A DNA stretch of 64,000 nt from Marinagarivorans sp. (lineage in GTDB: Bacteria > Pseudomonadota > Gammaproteobacteria > Pseudomonadales > Cellvibrionaceae), in assembly GCA_028281865.1 (NCBI GenBank), contig JANQJB010000036.1, positions 17,351 through 81,350 on the forward strand. Reading direction: 5' to 3'. Positions 1-9,045 of the stretch are shown piece after piece (within the stretch, counting starts at the first letter, position 1; the number at the start of each line of letters is the position of its first letter). A model generated the notes under the pieces. It saw only the letters and a list, made by a program, of their open reading frames with translations, was not told the origin of the DNA and did no database searches. The position numbers were made by a program, and so were the translations under genes.

Positions 1-7
1 AGGGATT

Positions 8-112
8 GGGGGTTGTTTTCAAGACCGTCGCGCGCGGGACTCGCGCGATCGAGCCTACAGGGATGTATTTACGGCGTGTCCTGAAAACAACCCCCGATTC
101 ATGTCTCGGGGG
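8..112. repeat. Structured intergenic element with nested inverted repeats
   Basis: A perfect 14-bp inverted repeat pairs positions 8-21 with 82-95, enclosing a GC-rich inner segment (CGCGCG motifs around 30-47). The right arm's C-run (91-97, CCCCCGA) can alternatively pair with 106-112 (TCGGGGG), so the two hairpins are mutually exclusive. Read on the minus strand the loop contains a CATCCCTGTAGGCTCG string that, from memory, resembles short repeated intergenic sequences of marine gammaproteobacteria. It lies 112 nt or more beyond the minus-strand lipoprotein stop, so a transcription-end role is possible, but there is no clear T-tract. Pairing is seen; function is inferred. Confidence 0.5.
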
Positions 113-223
113 CGATAAGTAGAAATACTCGCTTGTCCTTCTTGAGATTTCCTTTAATCTACAATTAACTTATGGGGCCGCAATGGCATTTTAGCCGGCT
201 TTTTTAAAGTTATTTAGTGATTA

Positions 224-1693
224 TTACATCGTAGGGCTTTCGTCTGGGCCAGTGCCATTGCACGAACCACAATTGCCATTGCCTTTAGTCAATACAATTT
301 TATCAACTTCAAATCCGTCTTCGCGGCCAGAAATGACAAAGAAGTTTTCGCCGGATTTTAAATTAAAGTTGCCGGGTGATTTCCAAACCCATTTTCCGTC
401 TTCTGGACCGGAGTTACAGGTTTGGTTTTTGGGTGGGTTGGGGCCTGTGCGTTTTAATCCGCCTACGTTGTATTTCAAGGTATCGCTTACACCAACGAAC
501 ATATCGCCACTGTCGGTGTCGGCACAATTAACATTTTCCCCTTTAGTTGGGTGCGCCCGCAGCATACGAATTGTCGCTCGATAACTCCCTCCGGTTGCGT
601 TCACACGGAAGAATGCTTTCGGCGCGTTCCCACCGTTTTTCCAGTGACTTAAAGCATGTGGAATTGAATCAAAGTTGCTGTAGAGCATATCGGGCAACAG
701 CTCAAGGTATTGGTTGCCGCTGGTTCCCGTCACGTGGCTTGGATCCGGATCGCATTTAAAGGTCTCAAAGACTTGATTGGCATTTAATTTTTTACCGTTA
801 TATTCTCCTGATCCCTTACCGCCGTTCCAGCCAACGCTTAAATTGGTATGGCCTCCGCCAATAATATTTAACATGGATTTATTGGCTTCCACATCCATAA
901 ATTCTTGGCGAGCCATTTCACAGGCCTCGGTAAATACTTCGCGATCACTGGCTTGGCTGTCTTCTGTATTGACCATCCACCAGCGTTTACCGCGGTAGTT
1001 GTCATTACCGTAGCGCTGGGCGGCAAAATGCTCGGCCTCGATCGAGATCATGTTGTTTTCTTCTTTGAAGTAGTATTTCTCCAGTCGCATTTCTTCTGAC
1101 AGACCTAAGAACAACGCGTCGAAAGGATCGGAAGAGAGCATACCGCTAGAGGAAGAGCCTGAACCTCCAGAGCTGCTCGAGCTGCTGGAAGAGCTAGAAG
1201 CGATGGGCAGATTATTGCCCCATATTGTGTAGTAGATATGGGCGGCGACGTCGGTTGCACATTGGTCAACACACTGCGGCTTTGATCGAGGGCGCGGCAT
1301 GCCAAGCTCTACTGTTTTTGTCTCTAAATACTCGAAGCTTCTGCCGGTTTGTAATCTGCCGGAATCAGCATTAACGCCATGACAAGACTCACACTGATTA
1401 ACGTAAATATCTCGACCGGCATCGAGGTCGAACGGCAGAGCGACGCCAGATGAACTCGATGAGCTAGAACTGGATGAAGAGCTGGACGAGCTTGAGCTAC
1501 TACTTGAGCTACTAGAAGATGAGCTAGAACTGCTGCTAGAGGATGAGCTGGAACTTGAAGAAGAGCTGCTACTTGAGGAAGAGCTGCTGCTTGATGAAGA
1601 TGAACTCGAGGTATTATCTTCCGGTTTCGTTGCACCACCACAGGCAACGATAAGTGTGGATAACACAATAATCGATATTACACGGCACGACAT
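224..1693 (-). CDS. Poly-serine-linked cytochrome c / carbohydrate-binding lipoprotein
   Basis: Predicted exported lipoprotein of 489 residues with a lipobox ending in Cys (IVAC, about residue 18). A linker of about 54 consecutive serines (29-82) is followed by a small cytochrome c domain with a CESCH heme motif (101-105) and a candidate Met ligand in GMP (about 132). A second linker of about ten serines leads to a C-terminal domain starting IEAEHF and ending DGFEVDKIVLT, a pattern typical of CBM6/35-like carbohydrate-binding modules. Poly-Ser linkers are a hallmark of Cellvibrionaceae carbohydrate-active proteins. The serines use mixed codons, so the run is protein-level selection rather than a DNA microsatellite. 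ATG at 1693 is preferred over an upstream TTG at 1708 because GGAG lies 9 nt before it. Likely role: redox partner at polysaccharide surfaces, by analogy with Cellvibrio Cbp2D/E; this is inference. Confidence 0.88.
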   Translation of the reverse strand: MSCRVISIIVLSTLIVACGGATKPEDNTSSSSSSSSSSSSSSSSSSSSSSSSSSSSSSSSSSSSSSSSSSSSSSSSSSSSSSGVALPFDLDAGRDIYVNQCESCHGVNADSGRLQTGRSFEYLETKTVELGMPRPRSKPQCVDQCATDVAAHIYYTIWGNNLPIASSSSSSSSSSGGSGSSSSGMLSSDPFDALFLGLSEEMRLEKYYFKEENNMISIEAEHFAAQRYGNDNYRGKRWWMVNTEDSQASDREVFTEACEMARQEFMDVEANKSMLNIIGGGHTNLSVGWNGGKGSGEYNGKKLNANQVFETFKCDPDPSHVTGTSGNQYLELLPDMLYSNFDSIPHALSHWKNGGNAPKAFFRVNATGGSYRATIRMLRAHPTKGENVNCADTDSGDMFVGVSDTLKYNVGGLKRTGPNPPKNQTCNSGPEDGKWVWKSPGNFNLKSGENFFVISGREDGFEVDKIVLTKGNGNCGSCNGTGPDESPTM

Positions 1694-2057
1694 GTTGCTA
1701 GTCTCCAAAGATGACGTGTTAATTGAAATTTAATCGTAAATTCTTATTAAAATGAGCAAATTTGCAGCGCTAAATACAAAAACGTAACTCGCGCAGTGTT
1801 GACTGTGTCAAAGTCTCTTTATTGTTAATTTCAGACTGGTTAAACACTACAATCTATAGTCGACAAGCACAATCGCAATGCATGCATAAGCGCTGTAAAT
1901 GGGGGGCTCGTCACACAAAAGTGCCAAATGACAGTTTGAATAGCTGCCTGCGCATTCTCAAAAATTTGCAAGCTAATTTGCCCTGCAATAATTGTTGCCG
2001 GGTTAAATGAAAGCCAAACTCTAAAAAACTTTTATAACAACCTGTAAGGGGAATGTG
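1694..2057. other. Divergent intergenic region, no gene seen
   Basis: This 364-bp gap separates the minus-strand lipoprotein from glutathione reductase and should contain both promoters. A TTGACT hexamer at 1799-1804 resembles a -35 box, but no good -10 follows at standard spacing. A short open frame within it has no ribosome binding site or recognisable protein. Confidence 0.5.
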
Positions 2058-3398
2058 ATGTCTTTTGATTTTGATTACTTTGTTATTGGAGCGGGTTCTG
2101 GGGGTGTACGTTCTGCGCGTATCGCTAGCCAGTTGGGAGCAAAGGCTGCAATAGCTGAGAGTCGCTATCTCGGAGGAACATGTGTCAATGTCGGTTGCGT
2201 TCCAAAAAAATTGTTCGTTTACGCATCGGAATTTAGCGAGTTTGCGAAACAAGCTCAGGGGTTTGGCTGGGCCAGCTCAGAGTCAAATATTGACTGGCAA
2301 GTTCTAAGAGATAAAAAAGACAAAGAAATCAAAAGATTGAACTCTATTTATAGCAAGCTACTTGAAGATTCTGGAGCCTGTCTTTTGCAAGGTAATGCGC
2401 GTTTACTCGATGCGAATACTGTCGAAGTTGATAGCAAAGCTTATACATCGAAGCATATTTTGTTGGCCACTGGTGGATGGCCTAGGCAGCCAGAATACAG
2501 TGGAGCAGAGCACGTAGTAGACTCTAACGCCTTTTTTTTCCTGGATACGCTTCCGCATAGCGTGCTCGTTGAGGGCGGGGGTTATATCGCGGTCGAGTTT
2601 GCCGGGATACTCAATGGTTTGGGCTGCGATGTGGAACTTGTCTATCGCGGAGAATTGTTTTTACGCGGTTTTGATCAGGACATACGTCAATTTGTGGCAG
2701 AAGAGTTGACTAAAAAAGGTATTAAACTCCGTTTCGAATCAAAAATATCTGAGATTTCTCCCACTGAGCAGGGGAGCTACAAGGTGTTTTTATCGAGTGG
2801 TGAGCCGCGCGTTGTCGACAAGGTTGTCGCTGCGATCGGGCGGGTTCCTCTCACGGACGGTCTCGGCATCGAAAATACCCGCATCTGTGTTGATGCAGGA
2901 GGGTTCATCGAGGTCGATGAGAATTTTCAGACGGCCGAACCTTCAATCTATGCGGTTGGCGATGTTGTTGGCCGCAAAGCTTTGACACCTGTCGCGATAA
3001 AAGAGGGGGAAAAATTAGCGCGTTATCTGTTTTCGGGACAGTCGATAGCGCTCGACTACGCCAACATCCCCAGCGCGGTATTTTCTCAGCCGAGCATTGG
3101 AACCGTGGGTTTAAGCGAGGAGGAAGCTCGAGAACGCGGTATCGATGTTACCTGTTATCGATCGAATTTTCGCCCTTTAAAGCACACGATTAGCGGTGCA
3201 GAGGAGCGCGTCTATATGAAAATGGTTGTAGAAAATTCTACTGGACGAGTATTGGGTTTACACATGGTTGGTGAGAACGCCGGAGAAATCATACAGGGGT
3301 TTGCAGTTGCCGTTAACATGGGCGCAACAAAAAGCCATTTTGATGAAACCCTAGGCGTTCATCCTACGGCGGCAGAAGAATTTGTAACGCTGCGTTAA
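2058..3398 (+). CDS. gor: Glutathione-disulfide reductase
   Basis: Cytosolic NADPH-dependent flavoenzyme reducing glutathione disulfide. The N-terminal FAD motif GAGSGG is at residues 11-16, and the redox-active disulfide CVNVGC is at 42-47. The central NADPH domain has GGGYIAVEFAG, and arginines downstream (YRGELFLRGFD) suit NADPH specificity. The dimerisation domain ends in HPTAAEE, carrying the catalytic His-Pro-Thr of the glutathione reductase subgroup. Length (446 residues) is standard. ATG at 2058 is preferred to GTG at 2055 because AAGGGGA sits just upstream (2046-2052). It stands alone; the next gene starts about 90 nt later without an obvious terminator. Confidence 0.95.
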   Translation: MSFDFDYFVIGAGSGGVRSARIASQLGAKAAIAESRYLGGTCVNVGCVPKKLFVYASEFSEFAKQAQGFGWASSESNIDWQVLRDKKDKEIKRLNSIYSKLLEDSGACLLQGNARLLDANTVEVDSKAYTSKHILLATGGWPRQPEYSGAEHVVDSNAFFFLDTLPHSVLVEGGGYIAVEFAGILNGLGCDVELVYRGELFLRGFDQDIRQFVAEELTKKGIKLRFESKISEISPTEQGSYKVFLSSGEPRVVDKVVAAIGRVPLTDGLGIENTRICVDAGGFIEVDENFQTAEPSIYAVGDVVGRKALTPVAIKEGEKLARYLFSGQSIALDYANIPSAVFSQPSIGTVGLSEEEARERGIDVTCYRSNFRPLKHTISGAEERVYMKMVVENSTGRVLGLHMVGENAGEIIQGFAVAVNMGATKSHFDETLGVHPTAAEEFVTLR

Positions 3399-3487
3399 AA
3401 GTCGACTGCTGTTAACTGACAAACTAACTAGAACGGCCTCATCTATACTTTTACAAATACAGTGTTTGTATAAGTAGAGTTATTGGG

Positions 3488-5212
3488 GTGCCTCGTTTGA
3501 TTGAAAATTGGTTGAATTCACTGTGTCACATGCTACCGGGACTCGCGCGTGCGATCGTGAAATCCGATGGCAATGATAGGCTTATTGCGCAGTGGCCAGA
3601 CGATTCTATTCTCAAGCCGGATTTGATTTCGGTCGCCAATACCCTGGGATGCGACTCGGCGACCGAAGTAAAGGTATTACCGCTCGCAGATTCAAATGAT
3701 TCTCAAGTTTATATTGCCACCACCCTTGAACAAAATAAGCTGAAAATTGGAATTGCTGTCTTTGAATTTAAAGCGCCACAAAGTCAAATAGATATTCTGC
3801 AGCAGTTGATTAGTTGGGGTAAAGACTGGCTGAATCAAATGTTAATTCTCAGCAGGGAAAAATCAGGCAAGGGCAGCCAGCAGCTATTGGAATTTATCGA
3901 GGATATCATTCAAATACAAAAAATCGATGAATTAGGTGCAACTGTTGTTAATCGCTTAGCACAATTACGCCAATTTGATCGCGTTGCCTTAGTTTTAGTC
4001 AAAAACCAACAGTCATCGGTTAAAGCACTTTCAAATGTGAGTGAATTCGACGAGCGCAATGAGTCCATAAGTTTAATAAAACAGGTGGCTGATTACTGTA
4101 TTGAGCATGAGCAACCCGTGGTATTTCCCAATTCCAAAGGTGAAGATGCGGAAGAAATAAAAAAATTAGCTGTATTTGAGGAGCGAGAAAGAATTTTTGC
4201 AGTGCCATTATTGGCTCACGGTCATGTTGTGGGAGTAGTGTCATGTGAATATACTCGCAACCCTGCCGACTGGAGCTTGGGGTTCGCACAGGTAAAGCTA
4301 ATTGCGCGAATATTGGCTCCGCTATTTCACGATCGTATCGCGCAGGCGTTTTCAGTCAAAGAGCATTTGTGGCATAAATACAAAGGGAATTTAGAAAAAT
4401 GGTATAAGTTGCGTTGGCTGGGAATTTTTGGCATTGCAACAATAATTATTGCGTTAATTTTTATACCTGTTCGTCATCGTGTCGTTGCTGATGCGCAGTT
4501 GGAAGGTCGAATTCAACGAGCGATTGTTGCACCTGAAGATGGCTATTTACTAAAAGCGCATTCGCGTGCAGGTGAATTGATTAAAAAAGGAGATGTTGTT
4601 GTTGAGCTCGACAATCGAGAATTGTTATTGGAAGAGCAACGTTGGCTCGGTCAAAAAAATGAATACCAACGCCTTTACAGTAAGGAGCTTATTGCGTTAA
4701 ATCAGACACAAATGCAAATTTACAAGGCTCAGCTATCTCAAGCGGAAGCACAACTTCAATTGCTTCAACAAAAGTTAAAGCGTACTAAAATTTCGGCGCC
4801 AATAGATGGCGTAATTATTCAAGGCGATCTGAGTCGGGCGATTGGCGGCCCCGTTGAAAAAGGGCAAGTTTTATTTGAAATGGCGCCGAAGGATGAATTT
4901 CGTTTAGTTATCGAAGTCGTTGAAAACGATATTGGTTTTATCTCTAAAAATCAGTCCGGCGAGCTGCGTTTGGCTTCTATGCCAAATATTGTCATAGCAT
5001 TTAACGTCGAAGCCGTTTCACCAATCTATCGTGAGTCAGAAAAAGGCTTGGTATATCGTATTGAAGCTGCAATTGAACGGGGTCAGTACGATTTAAGACC
5101 TGGCATGAAAGGCGTCGCCAAAATAGATGTTGGCAAGCGCTCGGTTATAGATAATTTATTTCATGATTTAGCCAACTGGTTTAAGCTGCGTTGGTGGTCG
5201 GTAACGGGTTAG
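3488..5212 (+). CDS. GAF-domain / HlyD-family membrane fusion protein
   Basis: A 574-residue inner-membrane protein. The first 300 residues are soluble and include a GAF-like region (about 140-285, with VALVLVKN and HVVGVVSCEY segments). One transmembrane helix (about 311-329, WLGIFGIATIIIALIFIPV) is followed by a periplasmic HlyD/biotinyl-lipoyl barrel-sandwich domain (VAPEDGYLLKAHSRAGELIKK, from about 340), a short alpha-hairpin (380-435), its return strand (ISAPIDGVI) and a C-terminal beta domain. HlyD adaptors normally have only a short cytosolic tail, so a GAF module suggests the adaptor senses or is gated by a cytosolic ligand. GTG start; no in-frame ATG before conserved sequence. The M50 gene starts 3 nt after its stop, so the two are co-transcribed. 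Likely partner in export of the LEPR protein encoded at 20.8 kb (inference). Confidence 0.85.
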   Translation: MPRLIENWLNSLCHMLPGLARAIVKSDGNDRLIAQWPDDSILKPDLISVANTLGCDSATEVKVLPLADSNDSQVYIATTLEQNKLKIGIAVFEFKAPQSQIDILQQLISWGKDWLNQMLILSREKSGKGSQQLLEFIEDIIQIQKIDELGATVVNRLAQLRQFDRVALVLVKNQQSSVKALSNVSEFDERNESISLIKQVADYCIEHEQPVVFPNSKGEDAEEIKKLAVFEERERIFAVPLLAHGHVVGVVSCEYTRNPADWSLGFAQVKLIARILAPLFHDRIAQAFSVKEHLWHKYKGNLEKWYKLRWLGIFGIATIIIALIFIPVRHRVVADAQLEGRIQRAIVAPEDGYLLKAHSRAGELIKKGDVVVELDNRELLLEEQRWLGQKNEYQRLYSKELIALNQTQMQIYKAQLSQAEAQLQLLQQKLKRTKISAPIDGVIIQGDLSRAIGGPVEKGQVLFEMAPKDEFRLVIEVVENDIGFISKNQSGELRLASMPNIVIAFNVEAVSPIYRESEKGLVYRIEAAIERGQYDLRPGMKGVAKIDVGKRSVIDNLFHDLANWFKLRWWSVTG

Positions 5213-5215
5213 CGG

Positions 5216-7363
5216 ATGGAAGCTTCAAATTTTACATTCGCATGGGACCAGCTTATTGATCGTGTGATTTATGTCGATACACGCGCCGACTTTTTTCATC
5301 ACTGCTATCGATCAAATACTTGGTATGTTATTAACGACAAAACTTCTGGCGCTTACTATCGGTGTAGCGAGTCGGTTTATTGGTTTCTCAGGTTGCTTGA
5401 CGGTAAATGCACGCTGCGTGACGCAATTAATAATTTTGATTCCTTGCATACGGATAAAAAACTCGATAAAAAAGATCTTTTTGAAGCGCTCGCACTATTG
5501 TACGAAGGGGATTTATTGTTAGGCGATTTACCGTCCTCAGGTCTGAGAATGGTTGAGAAAAAAAATAAAAATCGCCGCAGGCGAATTTCTCAGTTTTTAA
5601 TTAGACCAACAATGTTTAAGGTGGGGATCTGGAACCCAGATCGATTTCTAAATCGTCTACTTCCTTTTTTTGATTCAGCCTTTTCACTATTCGGCTTAAG
5701 TCTTTTTTTGGGCTTAGTAGTTTTTGCATTACTGCAATTAGATGCAAATTGGTTAAGCGTAAAAAGCCATTGGGAAACACGTTTCTTCGACCCTTTAAAT
5801 TTATTAATGCTTTGGGTACAGTTTCCTTTGTTGAAGCTATTGCATGAACTTGGGCATGGACTAGCAACCAAAAAATGGGGCGGGCATGTTTACGAATTAG
5901 GTGTAATGTTTATCGTTTTTACGCCTGTACCCTATGTTGATGCTTCATCAAGCACGGCGTTTCCGCACAAACAGCAACGGATGGTCGTTGCTGCGTCCGG
6001 CATTATTGTTGAGATAATGGTTGCGGCTATAGCGTTTATCGTTTGGTTGAACACAAATTCACTGTTCATCAAAGACCTGTGTTTCAACTGGATGTTAATT
6101 GGGGGGGTGTCCACACTTTTGTTTAATGGAAATCCGTTGTTGCGTTTTGATGGATATTTTGTTTTGGCGGACTTTTTGGAAATCCCGAATTTGGCTTCAA
6201 GGTCTAATCAGTATTACAGCTATGTTTTTCGTACCTACGTTTTGGGTTCTAAGTCTGTCAACTCTCCTGTTACTGCTAAAGGTGAGCGATCTTGGTTTGT
6301 TTTTTACGGTTTTGCTTCCACACTATATCGCTTATACATTGCTTATATAATTGTAGTGTTCATCGCGTCCAAATTTTTTGTATTCGGCTTGTTGTTTGCG
6401 CTTTGGGTATTTGTAGGGCAAATTATCATTCCTTGGGCGATATCGTGTTGGAGGACAATCCAATTTGCAAAATCCGAGAAATTACTTGTGCGCCTAGGTG
6501 TTACTAGTGTTTTCGCTATTGCGACTCTATATATTGTTACGTTTTTTCTTCCTGTCTCTAGCGTCAGCTCGGCTTCAGGAGTTGTACAAAGTGAAGATCG
6601 ATATCAGATTAAAGTCAATACAAGCGGCTTTATTAAAGAGGTACTCATTGATGAAGGAGAACGTATTGATGAAGGAACAACGCTTTTACAACTTGAGGAT
6701 AAAAATTTAGCCGTGGAGGAGTTTCTTGCACAGGCAAAGTTGAATGAGCTACGCGTTAAAAAAAATCGCACGTTGTTAGACGACCCAATTGAAACACAAA
6801 TTTTGGTAAAAGATATCGATATATTGAACAGAAAGTTGCAAGACATTAAAGAACAGCGCTTAAATTTGCAGGTGGTGAGCCGCGCGAGTGGTAATGTTGC
6901 GTTAAACCTTAACAAGGAAGATCTCATTGGGCGCTTCTATAAAAAGGGAAGTATTATTGGCCAGGTTGTGAATAAAACTAATCGCGAAATTGTTATTTAT
7001 GTTAAGGAGGCACAGTTAGTGAGATTGGAGTCTTTCGATGGCGATATCTTGGTTCGTTTTCACTCATTGCCTAACAAAGAATTTGCAGCAAGTATTTTGA
7101 GTTCAGAGCCTACGTTAGCAAAAACGCTGCCGACGAAAGTTTTGGGCACTCTCGCAGGAGGCCCTATTGCAGTTGATGCCAGTTCCGAATCGGGTGTGCG
7201 CGCGATTGAGACTCTTTATGAAATTCGATTACTTGTGGCGCAAATACCTAGTTCAGTACCGTTAGGGCGTCTAGAAGTAAAATTTGTGCACGCGAAAGAA
7301 TCTATCGGCGATAAAATAGGGCGCGCTATAAGGAAAATATTTTTTGAAAAGCTCAAACTTTAA
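5216..7363 (+). CDS. PqqD-like / M50 (site-2-protease-like) / HlyD fusion membrane protein
   Basis: A 715-residue polytopic protein. The N-terminal 15-105 (YVINDKTSGAYYRCSE ... LLDGKCTLRDAI) looks like the PqqD-like winged-helix domain found in peptide-binding RiPP enzymes and in YydH-like proteases. The membrane core carries the M50 zinc motif HELGHG (210-215) and the distal motif NGNPLLRFDG (about 304-312), so both metal-binding elements are intact. After the last membrane helix (about 430-450) a HlyD-type periplasmic domain follows (SGFIKEVLIDEGERIDEG). Family knowledge: M50 proteins cleave substrates within the membrane, and M50-HlyD fusions are associated with peptide or protein export. 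It follows the GAF-HlyD gene by 3 nt. Substrate unknown; the LEPR surface protein is the best local candidate. Confidence 0.87.
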   Translation: MEASNFTFAWDQLIDRVIYVDTRADFFHHCYRSNTWYVINDKTSGAYYRCSESVYWFLRLLDGKCTLRDAINNFDSLHTDKKLDKKDLFEALALLYEGDLLLGDLPSSGLRMVEKKNKNRRRRISQFLIRPTMFKVGIWNPDRFLNRLLPFFDSAFSLFGLSLFLGLVVFALLQLDANWLSVKSHWETRFFDPLNLLMLWVQFPLLKLLHELGHGLATKKWGGHVYELGVMFIVFTPVPYVDASSSTAFPHKQQRMVVAASGIIVEIMVAAIAFIVWLNTNSLFIKDLCFNWMLIGGVSTLLFNGNPLLRFDGYFVLADFLEIPNLASRSNQYYSYVFRTYVLGSKSVNSPVTAKGERSWFVFYGFASTLYRLYIAYIIVVFIASKFFVFGLLFALWVFVGQIIIPWAISCWRTIQFAKSEKLLVRLGVTSVFAIATLYIVTFFLPVSSVSSASGVVQSEDRYQIKVNTSGFIKEVLIDEGERIDEGTTLLQLEDKNLAVEEFLAQAKLNELRVKKNRTLLDDPIETQILVKDIDILNRKLQDIKEQRLNLQVVSRASGNVALNLNKEDLIGRFYKKGSIIGQVVNKTNREIVIYVKEAQLVRLESFDGDILVRFHSLPNKEFAASILSSEPTLAKTLPTKVLGTLAGGPIAVDASSESGVRAIETLYEIRLLVAQIPSSVPLGRLEVKFVHAKESIGDKIGRAIRKIFFEKLKL

Positions 7364-7369
7364 CGATGT

Positions 7370-8812
7370 CTACGGAGTTTTATCCGCTTTCTCAAGAGCC
7401 GCAACAGCATTGCGCGGTAAAAAGGCAGAGAGCTTCGCAATAATATGACGGTATTTCCGGTCGTTAGCAAGGTTGTGCCATTCGTGGGGGTCTTGCTTCA
7501 GGTCATATAATTCTTGCGAGCCATCAGGGTAGCGTAAAAAGCTCCAATTTTTATAGCGAATAGCATGTTCGTTTGGTCCTTGGCTGGTAAGCGCGTAGTC
7601 CTTCCATTCGCTCTCTTGTGAAACAATGAGTTGGCTAATATCTTTCCCATCAATTCCGGGTTTGCGCGGTAAATCTGTGAGACTGGTGAGGGTGGGGAAA
7701 ATACTCATCAAATCGACAGGCGCATCGACAATTTCACCTCGAGGAATAGATTTTTTTTCGTATTGGCGAGGCAATTTATAAATATAGCTTGTGCGGCTTG
7801 CAGCGGACCAAAGTTGGAATTTACGCCAATGGCGTTTTTCACCAAGCTGCCAACCGTGATCACCCCACAGCACAACAATGGTATTATCTCGATATTCGCT
7901 GTTTAATAAGGCATCGTATATTCGCCCGACAACTTCATCGGCATAATTCACGCTAGCCAGATATGCCTGGACACCTTCCTTCCACTTTCCGGCTTCTGAA
8001 ATAACTCGATGATCATTAAAGTTAGGTTTGGATTTATGCGGGATATCATCTAAATCATTTTCTAATACGCCGCGCGGTAGCTCTATTTCCTCGATTGGAA
8101 ACTTATCGAAATATTCCTTAGGCACAAGCCAAGGTAAGTGCGGCCTAAAAATACCGAGAGCCATAAAAAAAGGTTTTTCGTGCTTTTGACTCAATTGGGT
8201 TTTTGCCCATTTTGCAATATCCATATCAGGGGTTAGATCTTTATCGACATCCAGAGGCCCCCAGTCGAAATTCCCAGAAAGTTCATCTAAGTCGTTTAAG
8301 CGTACTTTTGAGCTATAATTGCCGCGGTTGACGTAATTATGTTGGAAAAAAAGTGGGTTGATTTTACGCCCATGAAAAATCTTCCCGCTTGATAACGTTT
8401 TGTAACCGTGGCGAGCGAGGTAGGCGGGAATTGTCTCGTGAAGCTTGAGGATAGACATATCGTCGTCAGCGTTTTGATAGACCCCCGACCTATGCGGGCG
8501 AATTCCTGTGGTAATGGCTGTTCGAGAGGGTTTGCATGCCGGTGCGGCTGCAAATGCATTTCTGAAACTTACGCCTTCATTTGCAAGCCTATCGATATTG
8601 GGTGTAATGCTGTTGGGGTGTGTGCCGAGGTGTCCGGTCCACGTATTCAAATCGTCAATTGCTATCATTAAGATATTGTAAGGTTTGCTCACTGCGAGTT
8701 CTTTGTTTTTGCGAATCGAGTGCGAACAGGAAAGAATAGAAAATAAGGAAACAATAAGGAAAGTTTTATTAATAAGTTGAGACAAGTTAACGTACACGGA
8801 ATTTCGACTCAT
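7370..8812 (-). CDS. Lipoprotein sulfatase, iduronate-2-sulfatase-like (S1 family)
   Basis: Exported sulfatase of 480 residues removing sulfate esters, presumably from sugars. A lipobox (ILSC, Cys 29) predicts lipidation. The metal-binding IDDLNTW motif is at 52-58, and CKPSR (93-97) is the CxPxR core whose Cys is converted to formylglycine. Later conserved blocks include GKIFHG, the RPHLPW segment and WGDHGWQLGE, characteristic of the iduronate-2-sulfatase-like subgroup (S1_7). It converges on the M50 gene with 6 bp between stops. It resembles the sulfatase at 10753-12159 closely, suggesting an old local duplication. No sulfatase-maturating enzyme lies in this window. Polysaccharide substrate unknown. 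Confidence 0.93.
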   Translation of the reverse strand: MSRNSVYVNLSQLINKTFLIVSLFSILSCSHSIRKNKELAVSKPYNILMIAIDDLNTWTGHLGTHPNSITPNIDRLANEGVSFRNAFAAAPACKPSRTAITTGIRPHRSGVYQNADDDMSILKLHETIPAYLARHGYKTLSSGKIFHGRKINPLFFQHNYVNRGNYSSKVRLNDLDELSGNFDWGPLDVDKDLTPDMDIAKWAKTQLSQKHEKPFFMALGIFRPHLPWLVPKEYFDKFPIEEIELPRGVLENDLDDIPHKSKPNFNDHRVISEAGKWKEGVQAYLASVNYADEVVGRIYDALLNSEYRDNTIVVLWGDHGWQLGEKRHWRKFQLWSAASRTSYIYKLPRQYEKKSIPRGEIVDAPVDLMSIFPTLTSLTDLPRKPGIDGKDISQLIVSQESEWKDYALTSQGPNEHAIRYKNWSFLRYPDGSQELYDLKQDPHEWHNLANDRKYRHIIAKLSAFLPRNAVAALEKADKTP

Positions 8813-9045
8813 TAGTTAGCCAGGTTTATCTTAACGGTTGCAAAGTGTCAGTAAATTAAAGTGTAAGTAAAATAATGATTTTAATCGAGCATTAATTTAT
8901 ATTTGTCGGAACGTATGGGGTTTTGTGGGCAGCAAGAAAAAGCTGGATCGTATCTGAAAACCGGAGACGTATACTCCCTTCAAAACACGCGACAACCCCA
9001 ATTTTCAAACCAAGGTATTCACAAAATTAAGGTATTGACAAAGTA

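Noticed and set aside
1105..1668. Additional minus-strand open frames across the poly-serine region
   Set aside because: They are out-of-frame readings of the mixed serine codons and lack start signals or recognisable domains.
1822..2252. Short open frames upstream of and overlapping gor
   Set aside because: No ribosome binding site, no motif, and one overlaps the conserved gor N-terminus.
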